NCBI GenBank assembly: GCA_002633005.1
Contig: NMRA01000255.1
Coordinates: 166,062-230,061, forward strand
Direction: 5' to 3'
Source of the DNA: Phoronis australis
Taxonomy: Eukaryota; Phoronida; Phoronidae
Length of the DNA stretch: 64,000 nt
This document shows positions 20,190-56,030 of the stretch, in pieces. The notes under the pieces are model-generated. The model worked only from the letters and a program-made list of their open reading frames with translations, did not search any database and had not been told where the DNA came from. Numbering within the stretch: the stretch's first letter is position 1; each line of letters begins with the position of its first letter. Both the position numbers and the translations under genes were made by a program.

Positions 20190-23100
20190 ATTGTTCGTTT
20201 TTTTATCTTTCTCATCTGTGAAGCAGTTTGAAGAATGCTTACAAAATTTGACGCGATAAAATGGCAAAAATACCAGCCGTGTTTTGGATAATTTGAACTG
20301 TTGATTTGCGCTCTAGCAGCAGCTTTATTTTTAGCATTTGTATCGACATCTAGCTTGCATATTCAAGGAGTACTAACAAATTTATGTATATTTATTTGCA
20401 TTGATCACGATTTGGTAAGAATGACTGGCCTTGATTATTGGATGGATGAATCCGATTACTGCAGTGCCTCTGTAGGGGAATACATTTGCCAATTTTCAAA
20501 TACCCAGCACAGTACCTGAAGTCACAATTTTAAGTTCACTAGCATTGATTGCTTGTATGAAAATATTGGAAAGAAAGGAGCTCCCCTTATTTATAAGTGA
20601 CTAAGTTCTAGAATTGTCAAGTAGTTTCAAAGCTTTTTAACCATCAGAAAATCTGGCAACAAAATATTCTACTGGCCTTACGGTTGCATTCTGAAGGTTT
20701 GGGACAGTTTACGAGATCCACTACCAGAATGAAGCTCTCAATTTTAGCTGTTCATTAACTTAAACAACAGGAACCATCAACAAAGATTACTGTACTAATA
20801 TCTAAAAATATTTTAATGTGTATTTACATCATATACATTACACATTATAACAATAGCAGACTTTCTATGTCATGACATTTCATGAAAAATCAACGAAATC
20901 ACTTGAAATGCCAACAAATATACGACACTAGTAGCCAACTGACATGACCCTATCATGAAAGCACGTTTTACCAACCCCATAAAAAGAGCCAAAGTTCATG
21001 GAATAAATTAAGCTAAAACGTGAATTGACAGATATCCCAGCTTCATTTAAACAATTATTGTTTCCGTGGTGTTAATAAAACATACAACTTTTCAAATACT
21101 TGTTTGTAAAGGCCCAGTTGCTAGCATTTTGTTTCTGCATTTCATCTGGGTCATCAAACAGGATGCATGTAGATTAAATATGATCTGAACTGTAGATAAA
21201 CAAAACTGCCTCTGCAGTTGCATGCATAATTAATTATGAATGCACTGTTTAAACCTGTTTAACATTGACTGTGACTATAATGAATAAACTCATTCACTCG
21301 TTGACCCATATCATAAGAACGCGCAGACAATGACAGGAAATCACCTCCGAAATAAAACCCTAAGAAAACAGGATTTTTTAAAAAAATTGTTAATAGGCAA
21401 AAACTTCCATTACAATGAAACACAACATAAGCTGCATTTTGCAACCTGGTGCCTTTTACTTCTAAGCCAGTATCCATGCATGGCTTGAAAACTATCATTG
21501 ACTTGCATACAAACATGACATCCAGACATAAGGCCAGTTGGTTCAAACCTCATTTCAAAGCTTATTTTTGAAAAAACTGTTTTCAGACTCAATAATGAAC
21601 TTCTGTAACAATGTTATAGATGACGTCCATGGATTGAATAACTGGCAGATTTATTGTTATCTAAAAAGTGGTAACAAAGATAAATTTCTCTTTTTATCAT
21701 TAGAATAGACTGAGAACAGAAAGTTATTCACAAGAATGGAAGCACTTGTTGGGATAAGAGTTCAGCAGGAGCAACATGCATGGGTATCTACAGGTAAAGA
21801 CCTGCACCATTTAGTGATTCTGAAGTTCCACATTACAGGCTACACGAACAATACAAGTCATAAATGCACAACAATGACCTGATATACGCAGGCCGACTCA
21901 AAAACTTGTGCCCAGACTATTAGCATAGCTAAGTGACTGCCAAACACCGTGTCAGGCTCAGAAAACAGCTTACACACAAAAAACTCAAGTGGGGACTAAA
22001 AACCATAGTGCAAGTACTCCACGTTTGTGATAAGTGGCCAATCAGTCCAGCTTGTGAGAAGGGAGTTTGGCACAGTGTTTTGTTGTCGGTGAACTGTGTT
22101 TGTGACTCAGTGAACTAAGATCACAAAGCCCATGAGCCATGTTCATGAGTAAGGAACTGAGAGTTTGGGTAGCCTGCATTAAGGCCAGGAGAACACTTAT
22201 TAACATTAAAATGCATCTTGGATGTCAACTTAATCATGTTCTTAGTGAGCAAACCTGTAAAAGTTTGAATTCCTTTTAAAAAATCATTGTCTCCATCACT
22301 GAAGCAGAGAAGCCACCAAGACCTCCATATCTGTTAATATAATACTGGGATACATTAAAACGGCAGGTTGTTCCAGGGATTTGGCTAGACTGTGCAAGAT
22401 TACCTTTGACTAGCACAAGATCTCCCTACTGCTTCACAGCCTTACTAGCACACACTAGTAAAACAGACGATCATGGAAGTGATGGAATGGTTATGCCAGA
22501 ATGCTGAATCACCAGAGCATATTATATATTAACACACCCTGACTACTCACTATTTACATTGTATTAACAAAGATTTTTCCCAGCAAAGTGTCTAAAAAAT
22601 GACTGGCCATGTCACTGAATGTGTGTCTAGTTTTAAAAAGTCAAAAGCACAAATACCGGCAAAAGACAATTAAGTACCTAGCAATCAAGACACCACAATG
22701 TACTACAGTTACGGAGCAGCAGCCAATGGTTTACCAGGCGAATTCAGTAACAGAGCTTAGATAGCGTTTACAGAAGTATGGCAAATGAATTGCTCTTTGA
22801 TGAATACTGAAACATATTTCAGGCCACCCATTACAATGTAGCCAGTTGTTGGAAGTACATTGTCATTAAGTCTTGCAGAACAGGAATTTTGTCTATGATT
22901 ATGATCGTTGCAGCTTACATTACAGAGCAGCATATGCAAATTTAGATGGAGGGTTAGTTTCCCTTCCAGACAAGGCCAGAAGAACAAAACATAGCTGGAC
23001 ATGTGAACATTTTCCATTTGCAAATTGTGGCTACCCCCTCCTTTCAACATCCTTTTTCCACCAACAGAAAAGTTCGAGGTAAAACAAAGTAATCCACTTC

Positions 23101-23378
23101 TGAGGAAACACATGATTATTCTTTCAACTAATTGTACATCAATCAAATTTACATTGTGTTTGAACTATCCTTAGTGTTGTATGACAACATAAGTTACACA
23201 TTACAGTCTGGTGGTGAACTACAGTGCCACAGTTCACAAGTACTAAATGTATTGATAACACGAAACACATTTTCCCTCATTTTTACCGAAAGAATTTTAA
23301 GTCAGTCATGCGTTAGGAACACGTACACAGGGCAAATACTGCAATATGTCTTCTTCCAGTTCATCAATGGAGTACAAC

Positions 23379-23424
23379 TCAACTGAACTGAACCCAGTTG
23401 CCATTGTTTGTGGACGAAGAGTTG
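23379..23424 (-). CDS. NECAP: NECAP coding exon 7 with stop
   Basis: Short last exon encoding [14 protein letters not shown] and TGA. Acceptor tttgtag|CAACTC. The WVQF end identifies it. Confidence 0.93.
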
Positions 23425-26400
23425 CTACAAACAGACAAAAACAAGTTTTATTACGTAAACATGCTAATTATCAAATTACATTGGTTTGAAAGTTTCATCA
23501 TAACGGTTTTTCAGCAAGCTTTACACTTGATGATGGATGTCATACACTAAAAAGCTACAATTTACCAGGATCAGGGCGGCATTTGTGAATATGTTAAAAC
23601 TGAAATTTGCTTTGTTTAGTTAGCTAAACTTAATCGAAAAAAATCAAATTAGTCCTTTTACACTCATAAAAATAAGTCTCATAATATTCTTTACCATGAT
23701 AAGATTAGATTTCTGTTACCATCTCAAGTCACTAGCAATGCGTACATGAGCCATGTTTGAATTTACAATATTAGTCTTGGCCAACTCCAGTTAACTCTGA
23801 AGCATTTTTTTGAATTGCTGTTGGTTTCAGTGTTGTTGGTAACAAAAAGATAAACACATTTATGAGTGTAATAGGTGTAATTTGGTTTTCAATTTTATCT
23901 GGCTAAACAGGGAGAAATGAAGCAGTATGACCGTAGGAAAATTTCAAATTTGGCTAACTTTGGAAACATGTCTCAAAAACGGATGCTTGAGCTAGTAAGA
24001 AACTTACTGATGCTATGCATTATGCACTGTTCTACAAAATTAAACGCTATTAAGAATTGTTTTGAAATGTTCCAAAAAATAAGACTCAGTCTATAATTTT
24101 CATGAAAAAAGTCAACAGTTGAACGAAACTTTTTTGAGATTTTATCTCGAGCATTTATATCATACGGAATTTGGTTACAATAATAATACTGTTGTTAGGA
24201 CATTAATGGTCTCTTCAGACAATCTTGCTATGGTGTAGTTTTAGATATCACATAAAGTGTACAGAAAAAATAAGATTAAGTGTGATAGGCATTTCAACAT
24301 GTCAGTTGAGTAGGTCAGACATTTGGCTTGCAGGTGTTGTTTTAAAGACAGCTCGTTCTTTCTTAAAAAGCAATAAGTTGTAAGTTCTCGTCAGTCCACA
24401 AATCACCTCAAGAAGACAGAATTCTAGAAATAAATCAGTGATTTTTACAAAAGGAAAGTGTTTTGTACGAGGCAAGATGGCCACTTTACTGAGAGCAAAC
24501 AACAAATGCATTGACTACAAGAGCAACATATTTCAAACTGATACAACGCCACCTATACATCAAAACATAAACTACTAAATGTTAGACTTTGAAGTTTGTG
24601 TACAACAGAAAGTTTATGCAGCTTTAACAAAACATAAAATACCTTGCACTGGTGAAGTCTCCCCAAGGATCATTCTGGGCAGGAGGAGCTAGGGCTTGTT
24701 GTTGGTTTTGTTGTTGTGACTGTGTGGAAGGTGGAGAAGCACCAAAATCAAGCAATAAATCTGCACTACCCATCTGTGGCGTCGCTTGCGGCTGGACAGC
24801 AGCTGGTTGCGGTGCAGGTGGTGCCGCAAACGGTTTTGCAGCTCCCCCTGGTGGTGGTGCTATCTTGGCGCCTGGTGGGGGTGGTAAGAATCCTACCCCG
24901 CCTCCCTGGGGCTTAGGTCGTGCCTTTGCATCTGCTTTCCTGGCCTGTTGTGACGAAACATCCATATAAAAAAGAATGAAAATGACTTGCATTGAAACGG
25001 CAATAGTCTTGACGGATAAGTTATTACTGAACATGTCAACACGACTCACTAACTCCATCATTTAACAATCAAAACACCATGTAATGCAAATAAAGAAGGT
25101 GATAGCAGCTTTGATTAACATTCCAGTGTTATACTATTTCAGCCAATAGATAAAGTTCAAACCACCATACCCCTCCAATATTAATTTTTATTGTTTGGCC
25201 TTCTTTGAAACCCAAGTCAAGTTTGGGTCCACTGTCAAAAGCTGCACTTGAGTTCGCAGCCTCTTTTTCCTTTTTCAAGTACCTGTAAGCATTTACATGT
25301 TTATACATGTATGTACTAAGAAGAGGTAGCAAGCATTTATATATAAAGCATCACAGATTCTGCCAGTCATGAGGTAACTTATCCAGAAATGTGTGGAAAG
25401 CATTTAAATCAAGACTAATAAAAATACTGCAATGAGATTTATACTCAAAATCTATCAGAAATTTTGGTTTGCTGCAGGTGACTTAATAATTTTTACTAGA
25501 ACACTTCTGGAGATGTTTGAGAATTATTCTACAAATTTAGCAATAGTGTTTGATTTCCAGCACCCTCCGTCACAAGAATCAAACTTTTGACTTTCCCCAC
25601 TTACCGTTAAGAAATTGGTCTCAAATTGTTCCTTCACCAAATTGGAGGGGATTTCGAGACGTTAAATGAATTGACAGTTCATTATTGCTTGAGAACAGGC
25701 TCTAGAAGTTGGCTTATCACAGTGAGTTATATAACGCGTCACACACGGTCTCCAGGAATAACAAAGTATCAATTCTTTACAAAACCAAGAAATCACTTCC
25801 TCTCTAAGTAAAGAACAACTTGAGACCAGAGTTTGATTCTCGGACATCGGTACGTGAGTTTATAGACGCTTTCTCTTTACGTTTATGTATAAATATATAA
25901 CAAATAACCATTAATTAGGGCTCCACACAATGACCACTAGGCAGATAATTTTGACCTGGAAAATTGTACAAGTTGACGTCATTCATCTTGAAACAAAACT
26001 CAGTCAACATGATTTCCAAGCAATTTTCGACCTGGTAAAATGCGAACAGCTAATTGAATTGACATAGTGTAAACGCTCGAGATTCATGTTTTGGTTCCTG
26101 ATGGTTTCATTCAGGACATTGAGCATCAACAGCAGAATCTTGCTGTTTCAACATGTGTTCATTCAACAATACAGTGATACAAAGCAAAGAGAGCAATGAC
26201 ACTATCATTGAATAAAACTTCTAACCGACGGTTAATAAGAAAAAAAAATTAGGTTTAAAGTACTTAAACCCTCATTTACCTGTGGTTGACCAGGGACTAC
26301 ATTATCAGCATCATTAAGCATTCATTTACAGAAATGCTTATCACAGTCGTGAATTGAAAATGATCAAACATGAGAAAATATACATAATTTTAACTGAAAA

Positions 26401-29400
26401 TTTTTTAGCTCCATGGACAGGAGTATGACGCATGAATGTACCCAGCGCCAGTGTGTAATGTCCACCAACACGCCAATTTCTTGTAAAAACTTGTAACATA
26501 TCCACGCTTCTCTGGTATCCCATGGAAAAGTGAAAAGCACCACTGCATGGTCAAATACAGAGTACTTACAACCACCACAAACGCAGCACCTTGACATTAC
26601 TTATTAAGCCATAAATGACAGAAAAACCAGCAGCAATATCCCATGATTTTTCACAATACACACTATGAAGGATGACAAATGCTAAGCTGTGATTGGTTGT
26701 CTCGATTCCATGCGATATGAATCAACCAATAAATGATCGTAACTCAAAATCAGATTACTGACATATCGTCAGATAGTGGTTGCAAGTGTTCTAATTTGAC
26801 AGCTGACTGACTGGCATTACAACTAACTCCCGTTTAGTCTGTTCGCTGAATGAATATATTAATGTGAAGATGCATCGACTTAAAACTATTGTCAACAAAA
26901 ACCCATTGCAGCATTTTGGCCATTTTTTATCATACTTCTTCTGCAAAACAAGAACTGTAAACTAACTTTTCACTGTGAATTCAGTTAAAAAATTCTGTCT
27001 TTGAAATTTCAATTTACTTCAGCCAGTATCTTATTGTTGTGAATGCAACACAAATGCTGTAATTACCCTACACGACAACAGGAGCTTAGATCAACTTTCA
27101 TATCAGAGGTGGACGGCAACATGGGTTTTCCTGGTTAATGTACAGCACTGTTTCAACAACAAGACACCACTGAACATCCCAGTTCCCTAACGGTGGAGTT
27201 GTTTTTCAGTGTTTTTAATACAAAATTGCTGTTTTCAAGCTCTTTAAACCACTTCTCATTACAAAACTGGTCTTGTATTAATTCTTGCTCGTTTAGAAGT
27301 GAATGGTGGGCCAGGGAAGAAATGACATTTCTTCACGTCAAGCCTGTAAAATTACAAATGACCTGAAATTTTTGAGAAAGCTTTTCAAAGTGGAATTCCT
27401 GGTTTCGGCTTGAAATTGTCACAAATTGCTCACAGCCAACAACATATCAAAAGCAAGAGATGTAAACCACATACTTAAAATGGTCTTGTAATGCAACATT
27501 AAGATCAAAAGAATCGCCTCTGTCTTGAAAACCTATACCAATAGATGCGCTTCTTCCTAAAATAAGAAAAAGATAGGAGCACGTGGAATTATTAGGCAAG
27601 GATAACAAGAACAGTTTCCTTTATCTATTCTCAATAATAAAATATAGTGAGAATGGAGTGCAAACTTTACTTTCGAAGGTGGGCAAATATTTTTTAAGTT
27701 AATGGCATTCACTGATTTTTATTATTATTATTATTTAAAGATCCATTATTGACGATTTTTGACCACTTACCAACAGTTTTAAACTATACTGGTCTCAACT
27801 AGGCTCTTATCATGGTAAAGTACTTAATACAGTTTCATGAACGTAACACAGAAGTATTCACGAACACGAGAGCCACGTTTTGAGAACCAGTATTTCTCCA
27901 CTGAATAACGATATGGGACCCCCAAAAGTGACTATTGCCTTAATACAATAGGCTGGCCAGCATAGGTGACAGCATAGTATACATACTCTGAAATCAATAT
28001 AACTACCAGCAGGATGATGGATCAACTGAAACTAGACTGAGCTTTGGCTACATGACCCTAGGTGTTCTCCAGTTTGTTTTGAAACTTTGGCAGTCGCATG
28101 GTAGAAACACTGCACACCACAAACAGAGCATAACGCAAAGCCGACTAGTTGAATGGCATCATAAATTACAAATTTTAAACTCAAAACAATGACAGGTGAA
28201 TGCTAAATACATTGACTTGAAGCCCTCACCACTTTCATCCATAATTCTCAGCACAAAATATCGACTCGAGTCCGTGACAGCCTCCACTGCAGGTCCTGGA
28301 TAAGTCTCGACAGGGCATTTGGCAAAGAGTTCTCCTATGTCGCAACACAAATTACTTGCAATTAATTACACAGAAATGCAACAAAATACACAAATACAAT
28401 AAGTGCAGAAAATACACAGAGTGTAAGAACTTGAAACAGGATGAAAATATGGAAAACATAAACTGCACTGGTCAGCCAATTTTTCAATGATGCTCATTCA
28501 GTTTTTAAAATGAACTACACAGACTTTACTCACAGATGTTGTCAAACTTTGCCAAATCTTGGTACACCTCATGTCTGAAGTCTTAAGCAACAAAATGACA
28601 CTTCAATATTGTAGTGTATTATATCGTAATATTATAGCACTGTTATCAAACATTTACCAGAGAAACTTTAAAGTCACTGTGCCTAGCCACTAACTCATTT
28701 CCTCAGACATTAATCTGACATTAGTAAATCAAATTGATATTTCTAAATAAAATGGAGATAGTACATAAAGCTGCTAATGACTGTGTTTGTATTTAAATGA
28801 GCTCAGTTTGTAGCTAGTAAGATCACATTACGTTTACGTAGGCACCTCACCAAAAGTAATATACAATTAACAAGGTTTTTACAGGATATTCCTTAGGTCA
28901 TCCTCGTGTGGTCCCGATACCTCAGTGACAAATTAAACAACTTTCAGAGCCGTTGTTTCGTAGCTCAAGTTGGCCTCAATTAGTGTTTGATTTCCGCACT
29001 TGAAATTAGGTTACTTTGCATGTTCATTTCTGAGTCTGATCTGTATCTGAAATGAAGCTGTGTTGCTGTATTTCAGAACCTGACTTGTGTCTTCACTATT
29101 AACATTTTGTTAAATGATGCGCACCGAATAGTTGGAGCTTGGATTTCCTAACGATTAGACCCAGGGTCTGTGACAGCGAAATATTACAGGCTACTGCACA
29201 CAGCACTGTACACTTCCATAACGCACCCGTGTCACAAACAACGCACCTTAATTAATACCATATAGGCCAATCACTTTGTGGCCCCTAAGATGATTGTTTA
29301 AGGCTGGTCCACACAAGTTTTGTAGTCGCAGGCCTTTTCACGACCCATGCATTGTTGCAGATGTTATACTTATGTCACCAAATCATTATTGTTGCCAGCT

Positions 29401-31241
29401 GCTGCATATACAGTGCTTGCACACAGTGTAGCAGCAAGTTATTATTAATTCTAACAGACAAAGGATCTGTTTTACTTGAGAGCTTGACTGCAACTCTTGT
29501 GTGGACCCATATTACTCTTGCAAAAAGGGACCACGTTCATTACGGAAATGTACAATGCAGCATGTGAACGTCAGCAAGTGAACCATGTGTCCATTCAACA
29601 CCAAATTGTACCTGAGTTCTTGTCCTCTAGTTTAATAGACAAGCTGTTGCCTAGAGCTACCACACGTAGCCTTCCCGTCCAGTCAGGAATGTCTAACTTC
29701 CAATCAGCAGCTCTGCAACAGGAGTCATTCTAAGTTCAAAGGTTAAAAATCCTTAAATCATGACAAACTTCCTCAGACCAACATGACAGCTCACCAGTAA
29801 TTCGTTCTATATACACAGCATAAAGGTTGATCTCCATGACCTCCATAGTGAGCCAATCATAACACACCATACTGGTAATCTGCAGGATAGCTAATGCTTG
29901 AAACTTGGCCTCCAAGATCAACACAGAAGAAAAATGACAATTTCAAGAGTGAAACAAGAGACAACAAATAAACATTTTAATTATGAGAGTATTAGTAAAA
30001 GTTGGAAGGATTTAATGGCATCGACAGCTTTCAAAGGTGTCCCTATATACTAAAAGGATACTGAATCAACATGACTTTGATGGTTTAGTCAGTTTAAGTG
30101 ATAATTTGCAAAAAAAAAACCCTGCTGGCATGGCAACCGTTCAGCTGGTAATGGTGTCTCAGTGAGAATGTTGACAGGAAAAACACAGCTTCTCAATGGT
30201 GATTGAGCTGTGCCAATGGAATTTGAGCCACATTACCTTGATTTGAAGGTGTCATCATTCTTCTCTAAAGACATACTTTACAACAAACACTTCAATTCAT
30301 TTTTGTCAATATGCAATCTATAGGTCCCCGGATAAAAAAATCCAAGAATACAAGTTCAAACGAGGACAAAGCTTAATATTGAAAGGTAAGTCTGAACTTG
30401 TTGGCCTATCTGGTTTTCAGTTTATTTTCACTCATAAGTTATAAACAGCTCCCAGCTATGTTACGATTGATTGGCAAGTTAGCCATGAAGACGGACAATC
30501 CTACCCCAGACTGGTCAGAGCATTTATATAGAAGCAGGGCTGTACTAGAACTTGAAATTCTGCTTAATATCAAGATCAAGTCTGCATGAACTTGGAATAT
30601 CCTCGGACACTAAGCAAGTTTACACTCAAATGACCACGTTCGTGTTGAAAAATTGCACTGCACTAAGCAATATCACATGTTCATTAATAATGTATTTTTT
30701 TTAAAGAAACTTTGATTGTTGTTTTCAACTATTGGCAGTCTCATTCACCAAACCATAATTGATTAACGATTCACCTAGTAGTCCTCAGGCTCAGATTCCG
30801 AGACCGATAACCTAAACTAGCTAAAGCCAAGCCAGATGAAAATGGATCATATCCGATCATGGGACTAATAGATAACCAAATTGTATAAAAATGTACAGAA
30901 AAACTTCTTCTGATTACTTTGATGATTATTTCATTCCAGGTTCACACATACGCGATCTTGATATTAAGCGGAATTCCAAGTTCACGAACAGCATCGCCAG
31001 GCATTGCCATTGATGATTGACATTGCCATTGCCACTGCAGTCAGCAGTGTCACTGCACACTCCGTGGAAGAGAATCCACGGTTTTCAGCTGTACAATGCA
31101 GAAGAAGAAAGACTGAATCTTGGATCTCATATTTAAAAAAACACTCTTCAAATACCTGTAACCTCTGTTGGAGGGCCTTGGGGGGATCTTGAAGACAAAA
31201 ACTTCATTTTTAACGCACAACACTTGTTCATAATCAGCCAT
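23379..31241 (-). CDS. NECAP: NECAP, adaptin-ear-binding coat-associated protein (7 coding exons)
   Basis: Clathrin-coat accessory protein that binds AP-2 and helps control coat assembly in endocytosis. Exons in transcript order: 31156-31241, 29612-29712, 28230-28334, 27475-27556, 25171-25282, 24643-24944, 23379-23424. They total 834 nt, 277 residues, similar to vertebrate NECAPs (about 263-275). The PH-like PHear domain covers roughly residues 1-130 ([64 protein letters not shown]). [16 protein letters not shown] follows, then a Pro/Ala/Gln-rich tail with an NDPWGDF adaptor-ear motif (253-259) and a terminal W-V-Q-F-S. Vertebrate NECAPs end exactly at WVQF, so the extra Ser is unusual. Vertebrates have two genes (NECAP1, NECAP2); this looks like the single pre-duplication form. 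Confidence 0.96.
23662..23745 (+). repeat. dispersed repeat family, copy 2 (NECAP intron 6)
   Basis: Contains ACACTCATAAAAATA, GTCTCATAATATTC and TTTCTGTTACCATC in family order. Confidence 0.45.
24643..24944 (-). CDS. NECAP: NECAP coding exon 6
   Basis: Low-complexity Pro/Gly/Ala/Gln tail with LPPPPGAK, a DLLLDFG acidic-hydrophobic motif and NDPWGDF. Acceptor acaacag|GCCAGG, donor GCAAG|GTATTT. Confidence 0.94.
25171..25282 (-). CDS. NECAP: NECAP coding exon 5
   Basis: Encodes a Lys/Glu-rich helix and the family signature [16 protein letters not shown]. Acceptor cttacag|GTACT, donor GAGGG|GTATGG, phase 0. Confidence 0.93.
27475..27556 (-). CDS. NECAP: NECAP coding exon 4
   Basis: Encodes [20 protein letters not shown] and QDHFK, the C-terminal helix of PHear. 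Acceptor attttag|GAAGA, donor TTTAA|GTATGT. Confidence 0.96.
27871..27939. repeat. copy of a dispersed hairpin repeat (partial)
   Basis: Contains GTTTTGAGAACCAGT, CACTGAATAACG and GTGACTATTGCC in the order seen in the complete copy at 43829-43938. Confidence 0.5.
28230..28334 (-). CDS. NECAP: NECAP coding exon 3
   Basis: Encodes [14 protein letters not shown] and [19 protein letters not shown]. Acceptor gacatag|GAGAA, donor AAGTG|GTGAGG; phases 1/1. Confidence 0.96.
29306..29508. repeat. MITE-like inverted repeat in NECAP intron 2 side sequence
   Basis: GGTCCACACAAG at 29306 is mirrored by CTTGTGTGGACC ending at 29508, and homology continues inward (TTTTGTAGTCGCAG / CTTGACTGCAACTC). No target duplication was assigned. 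Confidence 0.5.
29612..29712 (-). CDS. NECAP: NECAP coding exon 2
   Basis: Encodes [20 protein letters not shown] and IKLEDKNS. The acceptor CAG, one AG earlier than AGAG, is set by phase (starts at 29712). Donor TCAG|GTACAA. Confidence 0.93.
31156..31241 (-). CDS. NECAP: NECAP coding exon 1
   Basis: Start codon and [20 protein letters not shown], the first strands of the PHear domain. Donor TACAG|GTATTT, phase 2. Confidence 0.95.
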
Positions 31242-31456
31242 TTCGTTTCTGGGTCGATACCACCGACTTCCGCCTTACGCGCGACACCTATTGGAAACCG
31301 GTGCAAGATAGCTATCTCGCTGGTTTCCTGCGTGCCGCTAGGTGGTAGCCAGCACGCAAGCGTAAAAAAAAAATTCCCCGCAGTTTGTGGTAAATGCACA
31401 TGCGTGAGTAATGTAGATTCAATGAGACAAATATATACACAAAACGCACCGAGAGT

Positions 31457-31572
31457 GGCGTACATGAAGTAACATCCACGAGACATTTTTCTGCGTATTG
31501 ACCGAGACCGAAGGTCGAGGTCGATACGCGGAATAACTGATATGTCGAGTTGGATATTACTTCATGTACGCC
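31457..31572. repeat. 116-bp hairpin upstream of NECAP
   Basis: Arms begin GGCGTACATGAAGTAA and end TTACTTCATGTACGCC. They pair over about 55 bases, through GCGTATTGACCGAGACC and GGTCGAGGTCGATACGC, around a three-base loop near 31511. It lies 216 bases upstream of the NECAP start codon. Confidence 0.75.
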
Positions 31573-32692
31573 AATCGAGGTACATTTTGCATTTATCCCA
31601 AACGCTTCGAATTCCTAAGTTTTTTTTCATTTTTTCCGCAGATTTTTTAAATGCTTCACTCAGACTGTTCACATGGCGTATCACATCCTATATGTATGTA
31701 GTTGCGCGTTTGCCGGCTGCAAGTTTTCTCTTGATAAAAGAAACAGTTGTAAATATGACGATTAATTGACTTGAAAAGAGATAACAAAAATGAAAACAAG
31801 CGTAACTTTTCATTGAACTTGTAACATCTGAAAGTAGTTAAATAACAACAATATTTGAAATTGTAGTTACCGAGAAATCCGCGCCTGACGCCGGGTTGCA
31901 GACGATGAAATATTTACTCGGCACTGACTCGGAAATGAATGACTCAAGACAAGTCATATAATTAACAGATGTTACGATTGAGACCTGATGGCCGTATTTC
32001 CCTCGAAAGATTTAACTCGTTTGGGATAAAGGTCATTGACATTCGACATGTTAGCAAAATCCCGGCGAGCTTCAGCCGATGAGTTCGCAAAGTACACGTT
32101 CAGTGTGACCCCAAAAGAAGTTTTGTGTCATCGTGTGATCATGAAAAAATATAGAGTTGGTAAGTCAACTGACAAAAAATCGCCGAAATGGCATCTCAGT
32201 TGACAAAATTTAAATTTCGATCCGTACCGACGAGTTTCAGTGGAAAATGAAAATTTTAGAATAATCATCTTTCTCCCATGATGCTTCCAAGTTGGGTGAT
32301 TATAATTTCTACTCTAAACTGCAGATTAATAGCATCTCAGCTCACTACTTGCAACAAACGGATAAAGAGGAAACTCGAGCAATGTTTTCTCATTCATTTC
32401 CCAAGGAAATTTGTGGGGGTTATCGTTTCCATGAAATGCTTTGCAATATTCAATGAACGGAAATAGAAGATGCCGTTTTTTTAATCGTTACTAAAACAGA
32501 TTCGGCTTGCCCAGTCGCTTGCATTGAAATTGTTTGTTATGTCTCTAGAAGAAATGAGAATTTACAAAATAAATTTTAATGATCGGGTGGTAAATGATAG
32601 AGCATTTTAAGCGTATTTAGAGGTTTTCAGCGACTGTCTGGCAGGTAACGAAAAGAATGGGCGATTTGTCATAAAATCACAACATATGATAG

Positions 32693-32698
32693 TTTATT
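32693..32698 (-). terminator. candidate SIM polyadenylation signal
   Basis: AATAAA on the minus strand about 400 bases past the SIM stop. The same stretch resembles sequence at 53.6 kb, so it may be repeat-derived. Confidence 0.35.
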
Positions 32699-33095
32699 GT
32701 TTTATAGCTCTGGTTAAAGCTAACACCATCAAAAAGTCTGTATCATTCAAAAATAACCACAAAATTGTTTTTTCGGCCGTAAAACGAAAATGTCCCTTTA
32801 ATTGGTAAGTTAACTACATATGAATAAAGTACCAAAACTTCAGAGAAGAGAACTCAAACATATTTATCTAACATATGTATATATTTCTCTTTTCATATAA
32901 ATAAATACAGTGAAAGCTTCAACGGTTCATTGGCATCAAGATATGTTTGCACATTGTGAAAGCGAACGCTTCTTGCATCAAAATTAAACACCACCTTGTT
33001 TGTCTGGAATGACCAATACAAACAACAGCGCTTCATGAAATATCTATTCTGTTCCCTCTGGAATGATAACTGTAGAGCCATAGGCCTACCATCAG

Positions 33096-56030
<22,935 letters not shown>

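Larger units (their letters stand above)
19283..23378. other. interval between convergent TTC17-like and NECAP genes
   Basis: No coding sequence recognised. It should contain the NECAP 3' UTR; a TTTATT at 21650-21655 is one possible poly(A) signal on the minus strand. Two CTCF-like sites lie near 20.0-20.2 kb within A/T-rich repeat-like sequence. Confidence 0.5.
31242..33095. other. NECAP upstream region and SIM 3' UTR
   Basis: The DNA directly upstream of the NECAP start is GC-richer than its surroundings, consistent with a promoter, and has a CTCF-like GCCGCTAGGTGGTAG at 31334-31348. A 116-bp hairpin follows. The upper half probably carries the SIM 3' UTR. Confidence 0.5.

Noticed and set aside
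24652-24969. Open plus-strand frame rich in Gly/Ala/Cys opposite NECAP exon 6
   Set aside because: Shadow of the GC-rich Pro/Ala/Gln-coding exon on the other strand.
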